A stretch of DNA of 35,024 nt from a virus. This document shows, in pieces, positions 7,031-15,496 of the stretch (its first letter is position 1; each line of letters starts with the position of its first letter). A model generated the notes under the pieces. It was given only the letters and a program-made list of their open reading frames with translations, did no database searches and had not been told where the DNA came from. The stretch is taken from positions 1-35,024 of the IMG/VR virus record IMGVR_UViG_3300034168_001358, one strand, 5' to 3'. Both the position numbers and the translations under genes were made by a program.

Positions 7031-7554
7031 GTGAAATTATTGAAATCATTGGAACCGGCTTGACGGGCCCTTCGGGCCCTCGCGGGTTGCCTGGCACAAA
7101 TGGAGCCGTCGGTCCCGCTGGAGCTGACGGCCCTGCTGGCCCTGCCGGAGTGGGAACCGTTGGAGCTGACGGCCCTGTCGGCCCTGCTGGAGACCGAGGG
7201 GTTGCAGGGGAGCAGGGGTTGCAGGGAGTTGTCGGCCCGCAGGGGGTCAAGGGCGAACGCGGGCTTACGGGACCGTCGGGGCCACAAGGCGAGCGCGGCT
7301 ACACTGGAGATTTAGGCCCCACCGGCTCAATTGGGCCTATCGGCCCTAGGGGAGAAGTGGGCACGCGGGGCGAGCGGGGAGAAATCGGGTTTCCAGGCAA
7401 CAACGGATCGCAGGGACCTCGCGGGTATAAAGGGGATATGGGGATCACGGGGCCTATCGGCCCTCTCGGCCCTCCTGGCCCCACGGGGGCTAAGGGACAA
7501 CAAGGAGTGGTAAGCAATTCAACAGTAATGGCATTGGCAATAGCGTTAGGATAA
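7027..7554 (+). CDS. Collagen-like Gly-X-Y repeat protein
   Basis: A 175-residue protein with an 11-residue head (MSEIIEIIGTG) and then about 48 almost unbroken Gly-X-Y triplets (LTGPSGPRGLPGTNGAVGPA and so on to GAKGQQG), rich in Pro and charged residues, ending in a short hydrophobic tail (VVSNSTVMALAIALG). Such triplets form trimeric collagen helices and are common in phage fibre proteins. The triplets vary in sequence, unlike the near-identical repeats of the second collagen-like gene at 21677. It starts by ATGA overlap with the upstream gene, just before the two giant fibre genes, so it is most likely a trimeric virion appendage or linker. Confidence 0.85.
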   Translation: MSEIIEIIGTGLTGPSGPRGLPGTNGAVGPAGADGPAGPAGVGTVGADGPVGPAGDRGVAGEQGLQGVVGPQGVKGERGLTGPSGPQGERGYTGDLGPTGSIGPIGPRGEVGTRGERGEIGFPGNNGSQGPRGYKGDMGITGPIGPLGPPGPTGAKGQQGVVSNSTVMALAIALG

Positions 7555-7558
7555 TAAT

Positions 7559-10500
7559 ATGAAACAACAGTTTACAGGAACATACAGCCTTGATGTAGTG
7601 AATCGCTACATCACACTTCACGACATTCAGCTAAAACCAGAGCAGGTTCTTTTGGTCGTCAATGCAACGGTCGGGTTTGTTTATCACAATTTTTCAGTGG
7701 ATGAGACTGCCAACATTTCAATTGTGGCGGGCAACACAAAAATTGAGTTCCCGCCTTACAAAGATTGCGACACCCACACGATTTCAGACGCGCTTGCGGT
7801 TTTTTATGACGACGGCGTTGACCTAGGGCAGCTCATTCTCACAGAGTCGAATGAAACTCAAACGCTCCTCCAGACCGAGTTTGACCTGACTCAATCCGAC
7901 CTCGCCGCTTTCCGCACTGAAGTTAAATCAGAGTCCGACGAAACGCAAAATGTTATTGTAGCTTTCCGCACTGAAGTTAAATCAGAGTCTGATCAAACTC
8001 AAAGCATTATTGGAGCTTTCCGCACTGAAGTCAAAGCCGAGTCCGACGAGACACAAAATGTTATTGTAGCTTTTCGCACTGAAGTCAAAGCCGAGTCCGA
8101 CGAAACGCAAAGCCTGCTTTTGGCAGAGTTCAATCAGACCCAAAGCGATCTAGCGGCGTTCCGTGTCGAGGTTAAAGATGAATCCGACGCAACCCAGACC
8201 CTTCTTCAGACAGAGTTCAATCAGACCCAGGAAGCGATTACGGGTTTCCGCCTTGAGGCTAAAAACGAGTCAGATGAGACCCAAGACCTTTTGCAGTTTG
8301 AATTTGACCAGACGCAGGACGCGATTTCTCATTTCCGCTCTGAGGTCAAATCAGAAATGGAACAGACTCAATCCGTCCTAGAGACGGAGTTCCATAATAC
8401 CCAAGCTGGGGTCGAGGCTTTCAAAACCGAAGTCAAAAACGAGTTCGACTCCACTCAGACCCTCCTAACCGACTTTAAAGCCGAGGCCAAGGCCGAGTCC
8501 GATGTCACTCAGGCGCTCCTTACCGACTTTAAAACCGAAGTCAAAAACGAGTTCGACTCCACTCAGACCCTCCTAACCGACTTTAAAGCCGAGGCCAAGG
8601 CCGAGTCCGATGTCACTCAGGCGCTCCTTACCGACTTTAAAACCGAAGTCAAAAACGAGTTCGACTCCACTCAGACCCTCCTAACCGACTTTAAAGCCGA
8701 GGCCAAGGCCGAGTCCGATGTCACTCAAACTCTCCTGACCTCATTTAAAACCGAAGTCAAAAACGAGTTCGACTCCACTCAGACCCTCCTAACCGACTTT
8801 AAAGCCGAGGCCAAGGCCGAGTCCGATGTCACTCAGGCGCTCTTGCAGAATGAGCTTGACCTAGTGAAAGAGAGAATCCTCGTTACGCAAGTTATTCTTA
8901 GCGAGGAGTTCGGGCAAACGCAAACGCTTCTGACCGATTTCAAAAATGAAGTCAAAGCCGAGTCAGACGAGACTCAAACTTTTTTAAGCGGTTTCAAATC
9001 CGATTTGCAAACTAAGCTCGATACCGAGTCGGGCGAGTTGCAGACCAAGATCGGCACCGAGTCTTCCGCAGTTCAAGGCACGCTGCTTGAGTATAAAGAC
9101 GCCATCGTCCTCAAGATGGGCACGGAGTCCGTGGCGATCCGCGAAAAGCTCAATGTCGAGTCCGGCGAAATTCAGACAGTCATCCAAACCGAATCGGGCA
9201 ATGTCCAAGGCAAGCTCCTCGAATACAAGGACGACATAGCGGGCACTATTGAGGCTCAATCTACTGCGGTCCAAACAAAGCTGAATGTCGAGTCTGGAGA
9301 AATACAGGCGGCTATTCAAACCGAGTCGGGCAATGTCCAAGTCAAGCTCCTTGAATACAAGGACGACATCGTAGGAACCATTGAGGCTGAATCAACTGCG
9401 CTTCAGACGAAGATGAATGACGAAAGCGCCGAGATCAAGCAGACCCTTGAAACTCAATCGCTCGCCATTCAAACAAAGCTCGACCAAATTCTCGTCGATG
9501 ATTTCAAAAACGCGATTGTCAACGCAGTCACCACCGAGGGTGACGAGATTCAGACCAAGCTCGGCGTCGAGTCCGACGAAATTCGCGCTGACCTTACCGC
9601 ATGGCGAACAGAGGTCAAAGCGGGCATCGACGCTGGACTTGACGCGACCGGCCCCAAAGACGCTCCAACCACCAATTCAGTTGAGGGCAACTGGTCCGTG
9701 GTGTCGTTGCTAAAAGGAATTTTTTATCAGATTTTTGGGAAACTTCCTTCACTCACCACCACTGGTCGCATCCCCGTGGATATTGGTGGGGATGGCTCCA
9801 TTACGGTAACGGCGGGGACCATTACGGTTCAAAATGAGGTCGAGATTAGCAATGATGAGGGGAATCCCGTCCCTGTGTCCATCGCCGCGCCGTTTGTAAA
9901 CACGAGTGATTCGACCATACGAACCTCTCTAGGCGCGACGATTGTCTCTGGGGACTCTCACAGCCTTATCCCTGGCCCAATCAATAAGCTGGCTATTGAT
10001 CTGCCCACGGGCAAAGACGCGACATCAAACATTCATCCAAGCGTTACCGTGCAGCCAGTCATCGGTTCTAGGAACTTCCCGATTTCGGCTGCTGCGCTCC
10101 CGCTTCCAACAGGCGCGGCAAGCGAAGCTACACTTTTAAGCATCGACGCTAAAACTCCGACGCTTAATGATGGCCGAGTCCCCGTCGGCCTCGGGGCCTC
10201 TATAGTTAGTGGCGATAGCCACAGCCTTATCCCTGGCCCAATCAATAAGCTGGCTATTGATCTGCCCACGGGCAAAGACGCGACATCAAACATTCATCCA
10301 AGCGTTACCGTGCAGCCAGTCATCGGTTCTAGGAACTTCCCGATTTCGGGAACCGTTACAGGACCTTTAACAAACACCGAACTTCGCGCTGCTGCTGTCC
10401 CCGTTTCGGGGCCGATGACGGCAAGCCAGTTCACCGACCGCTTTGGGGACTTTCTTACTACCGCAGCGACTACCGACACTGAAAGCACATCATTTTTGTC

Positions 10501-10993
10501 CCTTTTCAAACGGCTTCTTTCAGTGAAGCTCCCAGCAGGACTAGGGCAGAGGGCTGCGGGCGCCAGCTTCCCCGTGGTTTTGCCCTCGGACAGCACCATG
10601 AATGTCAATTTGCGGGACGGTGCTGGGAATAACTTGACTAGCGTTGAGGCAGGCAACGCAATATCAGATACGGCGCGTGCTTTGATTGTTAGGAATAAAC
10701 CGTCTGGAGAGCACATTATTGTTCCCAGAACAGCGGGCATTGTTCAACTCCCTGGGCTAGTTGGGACAAGCAGCATTGAAGTTCGCGTCTCCGAGCCGCA
10801 AAGAAAGTATCTTTTAATTCAAAACCTTTCGAGCGCCCCGATCCACGTTGGTTTTGGCAGTAGCGCGGATACAAACATGACTCGCATTGAATCTCTTGGC
10901 TCTCTTTGTTTTGAAGGCAGTTTCGTGCCGAGTTCTCGGATTGAATTGATTGGCACTCAGGCGGATCAAAAATACTGCATTTTAGCTTCTTAA
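7559..10993 (+). CDS. Giant trimeric fibre protein with 18-residue coiled-coil repeats
   Basis: A 1144-residue protein. Residues 1-90 form a conserved virion-attachment-type head (FTGTYSLDVVNRYITL...). Residues 95 to about 690 are almost entirely helical repeats of 18 residues such as FRTEVKSESDETQNVIVA and FKAEAKAESDVTQALLTD; in the middle, pairs repeat every 108 bases with near-identical DNA. A second repeat type (LNVESGEIQTVIQTESGNVQ...) follows. After residue 700 the protein is beta-rich, with a 53-residue segment (LGA(T/S)IVSGDSHSLIPGPINK...) present twice. Architecture and position mark it as a long tail or head fibre. The start ATG follows GGATAATAAT with no Shine-Dalgarno sequence. 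The receptor-binding end cannot be assigned. Confidence 0.8.
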   Translation: MKQQFTGTYSLDVVNRYITLHDIQLKPEQVLLVVNATVGFVYHNFSVDETANISIVAGNTKIEFPPYKDCDTHTISDALAVFYDDGVDLGQLILTESNETQTLLQTEFDLTQSDLAAFRTEVKSESDETQNVIVAFRTEVKSESDQTQSIIGAFRTEVKAESDETQNVIVAFRTEVKAESDETQSLLLAEFNQTQSDLAAFRVEVKDESDATQTLLQTEFNQTQEAITGFRLEAKNESDETQDLLQFEFDQTQDAISHFRSEVKSEMEQTQSVLETEFHNTQAGVEAFKTEVKNEFDSTQTLLTDFKAEAKAESDVTQALLTDFKTEVKNEFDSTQTLLTDFKAEAKAESDVTQALLTDFKTEVKNEFDSTQTLLTDFKAEAKAESDVTQTLLTSFKTEVKNEFDSTQTLLTDFKAEAKAESDVTQALLQNELDLVKERILVTQVILSEEFGQTQTLLTDFKNEVKAESDETQTFLSGFKSDLQTKLDTESGELQTKIGTESSAVQGTLLEYKDAIVLKMGTESVAIREKLNVESGEIQTVIQTESGNVQGKLLEYKDDIAGTIEAQSTAVQTKLNVESGEIQAAIQTESGNVQVKLLEYKDDIVGTIEAESTALQTKMNDESAEIKQTLETQSLAIQTKLDQILVDDFKNAIVNAVTTEGDEIQTKLGVESDEIRADLTAWRTEVKAGIDAGLDATGPKDAPTTNSVEGNWSVVSLLKGIFYQIFGKLPSLTTTGRIPVDIGGDGSITVTAGTITVQNEVEISNDEGNPVPVSIAAPFVNTSDSTIRTSLGATIVSGDSHSLIPGPINKLAIDLPTGKDATSNIHPSVTVQPVIGSRNFPISAAALPLPTGAASEATLLSIDAKTPTLNDGRVPVGLGASIVSGDSHSLIPGPINKLAIDLPTGKDATSNIHPSVTVQPVIGSRNFPISGTVTGPLTNTELRAAAVPVSGPMTASQFTDRFGDFLTTAATTDTESTSFLSLFKRLLSVKLPAGLGQRAAGASFPVVLPSDSTMNVNLRDGAGNNLTSVEAGNAISDTARALIVRNKPSGEHIIVPRTAGIVQLPGLVGTSSIEVRVSEPQRKYLLIQNLSSAPIHVGFGSSADTNMTRIESLGSLCFEGSFVPSSRIELIGTQADQKYCILAS
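8415..8850 (+). repeat. 108-bp tandem repeats in fibre gene
   Basis: About four consecutive copies, beginning near 8419, 8527, 8635 and 8743, each coding for FKTEVKNEFDSTQTLLTD plus FKAEAKAESDVTQ(A/T)LLT. Copies are almost identical at the DNA level, including third codon positions, which implies recent expansion or homogenisation. The number of copies is a multiple of one reading-frame unit, so changes would alter fibre length without a frameshift. Confidence 0.9.
9959..10088 (+). repeat. 130-bp direct repeat, copy 1
   Basis: Identical by eye to 10220-10349. It begins CACAGCCTTATCCC and ends CCCGATTTCGG, and codes for SLIPGPINKLAIDLPTGK and the following 25 residues in the same frame in both copies. 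Confidence 0.9.
10220..10349 (+). repeat. 130-bp direct repeat, copy 2
   Basis: Second copy of 9959-10088, offset by 261 bases (87 codons), in the same reading frame. It is a domain duplication in the C-terminal beta-rich part of the fibre with no sequence divergence yet. Confidence 0.9.
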
Positions 10994-10999
10994 TATACT

Positions 11000-13900
11000 A
11001 TGGCACTACAAAGCACACTTCCTCACAAATCCACCCACGCCCTAGGGGGCACGGATGCTCTCACGCCAGCAGACATCGGGGCGATCCCAACGGTATCATT
11101 TGCTCTCGGCACAAGCAGTAATGCAGATTCGGTTTTAAGCGCGGGCACAAATCGAATCCTGACTTTTGAAACCTACAATTTCGATCAGGATCGCTTCCTT
11201 ACGCTACCGCGATCCACAGACGGGGCAAAGGCCGGAGACAGGCTTCGCATCCGGCACCGCGCTCAATTTCACATGGGCGGGCCCTTCCGCCTTGCGCTTC
11301 GCCAGTATGAAGTCGTTGCACCGCAGGGCTCCCCGCAATACGGCTCCGGGTTTGTCACTCTCGCTACGCTGGCAGACGGGGAAACCCTCGACCTGATTGC
11401 AAATGGTTCAACCCCGCTTCAATGGTTGCCCGTGACTACAGCAGCAGTTGCAAAATCTGGTGATACGATGACAGGGAAGTTGACTCTGCCAGCTTCAACC
11501 ACCGCCTCTGCTCCATTAAATATTCCGCATCCAGCCACGGGAACTGATCCTACATTTCCTTCTAGTGGAGATTTGTGGTTGAACGGACAGCTTCGATATA
11601 GCGACCAAACAGGCACAACTCGTTATGTCGCTGATCTAAATCGACCGAATACTTTTCAGCAAAACCAAATCATCTCCGCTGGTTCATCTACATCGGCAGC
11701 AGCATTGCGAATCATTCAAGAAGGGACAGGCGAAGCCCTCCGAGTCGAGGACAACAGCAGAGGAGTCTTCGGCATCACGGTCACGGCGCAGGGTTCCGGC
11801 TATACTTCAGCGCCCACGGTAACCATCGCCGCGCCCCCAAGCGGGGGGACACAAGCCACAGCCACAGCGTCTATCGCCGCTGGCAAAGTGACTGCAATCG
11901 TAGTCGCAAACTCCGGTAGTGGCTACATCTCGGCTCCTGCCGTTACCTTTTCCGGTGGAGGGGGCTCTGGGGCCGCTGCTCAAGCCCTTATCAGCCCAGA
12001 CACGACAGCATTCGTAATATCTAAGACAGGGAAAGTTGGTATCGGAGTTGCTCCTGATGAGACTGTTGCGCTGAAGTTGCCAGCTTCAACCTTGTCTTCA
12101 GTTCCATTAAATTTAGGTAATGGAGTTTCGCCTACAACAACAGTTCCAGGTGATGTGTTTTCTTCGGGAAATAATATATTCTTTAAAGGCGCAACAGGTG
12201 GGCCTTATATTTTTGCTTACAAAAATGACACGAATACATTTCTTGTCCCTCAAATAATTAGCACTGTATCTCCGACTGGAGACCCTGCCCCAGCACTTCG
12301 CATAACGCAAGCTGGAGGAGGAGAGGCATTTCGCGTCGAGGACAACATCAGAGCAGTCGTCAGCATCACGGTCACGGCGAAGGGTTCCGGTTACACTGTA
12401 GCGCCCACGGTAACCATCGCCGCGCCCCCAATCGGTGGGACCCAAGCCACAGCCACAGCGTCTATCTCCGGTGGCAAGGTGACCGAAATCGTAGTCACGA
12501 ACTCCGGTAGTGGCTACACCACCACCGCCACGCCGCCTGCCGTCACTTTTTCCGGTGGAGGAGGCTCTGGTGCCACCGCTTCAGCAGTCATCAGTCCAGA
12601 CACGACAGCATTTGTTGTTTCTACCACGGGCCGAGTGGGCGTCGGCGTTTCCCCAGACGCTACCGTGTCCCTATCTGTAGATTCGACTGGTATTAAGTTT
12701 AGCGATGGGAGCGTTCAGACGACTGTTGGGGCACCGCTCTATGATGACGGCTCCGGACAAGTCCAAAACACAGTCCTCCAAGCCACCCAGCTCTGGGATA
12801 ACGCGAATCAAGCAATAGGTCTTGCAATTAACGACGGCATAGTCGATTTGGGCCCCAATGCCGCCACATCGAATGTTGCTGCAAACTTCCGCACCGCCAT
12901 CGGCGCTCAAGCTGCGGGCGACTACGCCCCCCTTGACGACGACGGTCTCGTTCCCGTCGAGAAGCTCCCCGCCCTGTTGTTCGCACCGCCCGCACCGCTC
13001 TACCAAGCAACCTACTACAAAACCACGGATCAGTCTTTTGGGGCGAATGACGGGTCGTCTAACGAAGTCACATTTAATGCTGATGCGGCTTGGAATAATA
13101 GCAATGGCTATATCACGCACGCACCGGGCTCAAAGGATTTTGTCGTAGTCCAAGCGGGGATGTATCAGTTGGAGTGGAACGTCTCTGTCGCCGCGAACGG
13201 AGCGACGTGGAATACCGGAAATAACAAAGTAATTTCGATTGACCTTACTCGGGACATCGGAGGTCCGCTTTTGGAACGCGCTGTCATCGGTCAAACTGCG
13301 GTGGGGGCAACAGGACAAGACTACAGTCAAAGTGTTTGCTCTACTTTCCACCTCCAAGCAGGCGACGTTATCAATCTCAGCGTTTTCGGACTGTATGCCA
13401 CGAACGTGCCAGTAATTAAAGGCATTCAAAATGAAATTGATCTTAATAGTTGGTTCACATGGCGGTATATTGCTTCTGGAGCAACTCCAGACCTGTCTGG
13501 TTATGTTCTAAATGCCGATGCCCGTTTAAGTGATGCTCGCAAGCCACTCAATCTAGGGAGCCTCATCCTTCGCATCGACGGCACGGCCAATCTTGGCAAC
13601 ACAAGCAACAGCACGGAGTATGTCTTCCCGTGGAATGATGTTTACTTTCAGGAAGACCTTTCCTCAATGGCCGTAACTCCGCCCTCCCCCGCCGCAGAGC
13701 GGAACATTCTTCTCCCCGAGGCGGGGTGGTATTACTTAGAGGCCCGCTACACGTCCTTCGATATAACGAACCCGAACGCTTTCATGCGGATCAGGCTCCG
13801 CACGAGCGATACTCTGATTACGAGCGCAGACGCCGGTGCCCTCAGAGACGTTGTCGCAGTAGGCCGCACCGGCACATCCTTGAGTGGCGAGGCAAACGTC

Positions 13901-14047
13901 CGTGGCAGCCTCACCCTGAAAATCTCTAGTCCGACCTATTGCGTGTTCACCATCCTTCACGACTCCGCTCCAGGGACCGGATATCCGGTCTTCAACAACG
14001 ACAACGGACTTCAACCCTACATCTACATCAGGAGGCTCAGTATCTAA
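11000..14047 (+). CDS. Tail/head fibre protein with two C1q/TNF-like C-terminal domains
   Basis: A 1015-residue protein. The N-terminus STHALGGTDALTPADIGA is a common phage-fibre motif. Two long internal modules (about residues 230-345 and 430-555) share RVEDN...ITVTA(Q/K)GSGYT..PTVTIAAPP.GGTQATATAS, then GSGY...PAVTFSGGGGSGA, then TTAFV(I/V)S.TG(K/R)VG(I/V)GV, and are also similar at DNA level (about 11,760-12,010 and 12,345-12,620). TGKVGIGV resembles repeats that precede fibre beta-prisms. The last 340 residues look like two jelly-roll domains of C1q/TNF type (YKTTDQSFGANDGSSNEVTF...AGMYQLEWNV; PSPAAERNILLPEAGWYYLE...). This is probably a receptor-facing trimer. It follows the giant fibre by six bases, preceded by TTAATATACT instead of a Shine-Dalgarno sequence. 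Confidence 0.78.
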   Translation: MALQSTLPHKSTHALGGTDALTPADIGAIPTVSFALGTSSNADSVLSAGTNRILTFETYNFDQDRFLTLPRSTDGAKAGDRLRIRHRAQFHMGGPFRLALRQYEVVAPQGSPQYGSGFVTLATLADGETLDLIANGSTPLQWLPVTTAAVAKSGDTMTGKLTLPASTTASAPLNIPHPATGTDPTFPSSGDLWLNGQLRYSDQTGTTRYVADLNRPNTFQQNQIISAGSSTSAAALRIIQEGTGEALRVEDNSRGVFGITVTAQGSGYTSAPTVTIAAPPSGGTQATATASIAAGKVTAIVVANSGSGYISAPAVTFSGGGGSGAAAQALISPDTTAFVISKTGKVGIGVAPDETVALKLPASTLSSVPLNLGNGVSPTTTVPGDVFSSGNNIFFKGATGGPYIFAYKNDTNTFLVPQIISTVSPTGDPAPALRITQAGGGEAFRVEDNIRAVVSITVTAKGSGYTVAPTVTIAAPPIGGTQATATASISGGKVTEIVVTNSGSGYTTTATPPAVTFSGGGGSGATASAVISPDTTAFVVSTTGRVGVGVSPDATVSLSVDSTGIKFSDGSVQTTVGAPLYDDGSGQVQNTVLQATQLWDNANQAIGLAINDGIVDLGPNAATSNVAANFRTAIGAQAAGDYAPLDDDGLVPVEKLPALLFAPPAPLYQATYYKTTDQSFGANDGSSNEVTFNADAAWNNSNGYITHAPGSKDFVVVQAGMYQLEWNVSVAANGATWNTGNNKVISIDLTRDIGGPLLERAVIGQTAVGATGQDYSQSVCSTFHLQAGDVINLSVFGLYATNVPVIKGIQNEIDLNSWFTWRYIASGATPDLSGYVLNADARLSDARKPLNLGSLILRIDGTANLGNTSNSTEYVFPWNDVYFQEDLSSMAVTPPSPAAERNILLPEAGWYYLEARYTSFDITNPNAFMRIRLRTSDTLITSADAGALRDVVAVGRTGTSLSGEANVRGSLTLKISSPTYCVFTILHDSAPGTGYPVFNNDNGLQPYIYIRRLSI
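11760..12620 (+). repeat. Duplicated module within fibre gene
   Basis: About 11,760-12,010 and 12,345-12,620 are two copies sharing long stretches (GGCATCACGGTCACGGCG versus AGCATCACGGTCACGGCG, AGGGTTCCGG, CCCACGGTAACCATCGCC, CAAGCCACAGCCACAGCG) with scattered differences and a small in-frame insertion in the second. It is an older duplication than the 130-bp repeat in the preceding gene. Confidence 0.75.
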
Positions 14048-14211
14048 TGTATAAACTAATCGACCCATTCGACGGCAAAACCATCGGGTTTTCCGAACTT
14101 AAAATCCAAGACGAAGCCGTAATAAAAACGTGGGTAGACGCATCCGGCACCCGCCAATTTGAAAAACGCTACGCAACCTGCGAGGAAACCGAAGACACCG
14201 CCGCCGGATGA
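14047..14211 (+). CDS. Small hypothetical protein (54 aa)
   Basis: Frame starting at ATG 14047, which overlaps the TAA of the fibre gene by one base; the longer frame from 13939 is only an extension into the fibre gene. Sequence: MYKLIDPFDGKTIGFSELKI, then QDEAVIKTWVDASGTRQFEK, then RYATCEETEDTAAG. I do not recognise a family. It resembles short proteins found after fibre genes, but no chaperone motif is evident. Its stop overlaps the start of the holin-like gene (ATGA), placing it at the junction of the fibre and lysis segments. Confidence 0.6.
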   Translation: MYKLIDPFDGKTIGFSELKIQDEAVIKTWVDASGTRQFEKRYATCEETEDTAAG

Positions 14212-14456
14212 GTGCTCCTGAATTCATAAAATATTGGGACCTCGGGCTAAAGCTCGCCACGACGGCGGCTCTTATTAGTGTCGCTCTCCTTGGCACGAAA
14301 TTTGTTACCAAGGAGGAATTTACGGCGTCAAATTCACGCATTGAGCGCATCGAAGCTGTATTGATACGCATGGAACAAAACGCGGTCACAGATGCCCGCC
14401 ACGAAACGATTTTGACCGACCATGAAACCCGAATCCGCATCATAGAAAAGAAATGA
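14208..14456 (+). CDS. XhlA-like / holin-like membrane protein
   Basis: An 82-residue protein with one membrane segment (about residues 14-33, LKLATTAALISVALLGTKFV) and a charged coiled-coil tail (SRIERIEAVLIRMEQNAVTDARHETILTDHETRIRIIEKK). The tail motif resembles the haemolysin XhlA group of phage lysis accessory proteins, although XhlA usually has the membrane segment at the C-terminus and here it is N-terminal. It starts by ATGA overlap and ends by ATGA overlap with the lipoprotein gene, so it is part of a coupled lysis cassette. It could be a holin, an antiholin or a spanin-associated factor. Confidence 0.6.
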   Translation: MSAPEFIKYWDLGLKLATTAALISVALLGTKFVTKEEFTASNSRIERIEAVLIRMEQNAVTDARHETILTDHETRIRIIEKK

Positions 14457-14671
14457 GGGCCGTCGTCCTTTTAATTCTCTTTTCTGCTTTTGGGTGCGCT
14501 ACCAAGCCCACCCCGACGCCCGAGTTTGCTGCAATCACTCGGCGCGCAGGAGAGGTCGCGGGCAACATTAGCCGAGCCCGCGAAGATTCTAAATCGGTGC
14601 AGGCGCTGCACTTTGAGAGCATGAGCCTTCTCGACCGCCTCGATTACAAAACCGTTTTGCTCCTCGAATGA
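14453..14671 (+). CDS. Small lipoprotein, possible o-spanin (Rz1-like)
   Basis: A 72-residue protein with a type II signal peptide: MRAVVLLILFSAFG followed by Cys15 in the lipobox AFGC, with Ala at +2 (outer-membrane sorting in Gram-negatives). The mature part (ATKPTPTPEFAAITRRAG...) has a short proline-containing linker and a helical region. An outer-membrane lipoprotein next to a coiled-coil inner-membrane protein and an endolysin is the expected setting of an o-spanin, but it is not nested in another frame and no sequence homology is evident. A Gram-negative (diderm) host is implied if this is right. Confidence 0.5.
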   Translation: MRAVVLLILFSAFGCATKPTPTPEFAAITRRAGEVAGNISRAREDSKSVQALHFESMSLLDRLDYKTVLLLE

Positions 14672-14672
14672 G

Positions 14673-15143
14673 ATGAGACTCGCCCTAATCATACTGCTCG
14701 CCTATCTCGCCGCCGCGACTCTCGCCCTAGGGCTCACCCCGCAGGAAAAGGCTATCGTCGGCCAGATGCGCGACTCCATTAGCCTGCTCCGCGCTAAACT
14801 TGATGGCGCTCAATCCGCTAACGACAGCGCCCTCTCCGCCCTTACCATCGCGGCGTCTCAGTCCGCCGACCTCTCTGCGCAGGTCCAAACCGCCGCCGCA
14901 CAAGTAACGCTACTCGCCGCCGAGCGGGATGCCCTTGCTGCCAGAATCGCCGCCGCCGACATCGCCTACGAACGCCTGAATGCGCGTTATCAGACCGCCC
15001 AACTCATCATCGCGCTAGTCAGCGCGTTCCTTGTCGGTCTGCTTGTTTTGCAGTTCACTCACCGGCTATCCCCTCCCTACGGGTTCTTAGTTCCTGTCGC
15101 CGCAGGAGCTGCCGCTTTCTTCGCTATTTACAATATAATATGA
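14673..15143 (+). CDS. Membrane protein with periplasmic coiled coil (possible i-spanin/holin)
   Basis: A 156-residue protein with an N-terminal hydrophobic segment or signal peptide (MRLALIILLAYLAAATLALG), an alanine-rich helical stretch of about 90 residues (LTPQEKAIVGQM...AERDALAARIAAADIAYERLNARY) and two C-terminal membrane segments (about 110-128 and 138-154). The coiled coil between membrane segments would lie in the periplasm. It lies one base after the lipoprotein stop and ends with an ATGA overlap with the next membrane gene. A spanin partner or holin role is inferred from position only. Confidence 0.5.
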   Translation: MRLALIILLAYLAAATLALGLTPQEKAIVGQMRDSISLLRAKLDGAQSANDSALSALTIAASQSADLSAQVQTAAAQVTLLAAERDALAARIAAADIAYERLNARYQTAQLIIALVSAFLVGLLVLQFTHRLSPPYGFLVPVAAGAAAFFAIYNII

Positions 15144-15496
15144 AACACATCGCTCGCATCCTGTCCGCTTGGCAAGGACTTCTCGCAGGGGTCATTGCTG
15201 TTGCGCTTTACCTCGCTCTGCCCCTCGCTCTCCGCGCTTACGACCCGACAGCGGGGCTTTTCGATGCTGGGTATCTACAGTGGCTGGGTCTCGCAACGGT
15301 CCTCTCGTTCTGGGCCGTGTTTGTGGCATGGATTACTTGGCAGATTGCGTTCCGCTCCATCGACCGCTCCGCCGACAAGAATCTATCGCGTTGGTTCGAG
15401 GGTCTTTCTGACCGAGAAAAATGGTATAGCACGCAGGCCACTTTTGTTTTAATGCTGGCGTTATTCTTCGTCGCACTGAAACTCATCCCCCTATGA
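15140..15496 (+). CDS. Three-TM membrane protein, holin candidate
   Basis: A 118-residue protein with three predicted membrane segments (about 12-32, 45-68 and 97-117) separated by short charged loops (RSIDRSADKNLSRWFEGLSDREKWY). The size and three-segment layout fit class I holins, but no family is recognised. It directly precedes the endolysin with an ATGA overlap, the place where a holin is most often encoded. The best holin candidate of the cassette. Confidence 0.55.
   Translation: MKHIARILSAWQGLLAGVIAVALYLALPLALRAYDPTAGLFDAGYLQWLGLATVLSFWAVFVAWITWQIAFRSIDRSADKNLSRWFEGLSDREKWYSTQATFVLMLALFFVALKLIPL

Noticed and set aside
9959-10349. Ends of an insertion element
   Set aside because: The direct repeats are in frame within one fibre gene, have no transposase between them and code for the same protein segment.
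13939-14046. Upstream extension of the 54-residue gene at 14047
   Set aside because: It runs inside the fibre gene in another frame; the start overlapping the fibre stop fits the coupling pattern seen throughout.
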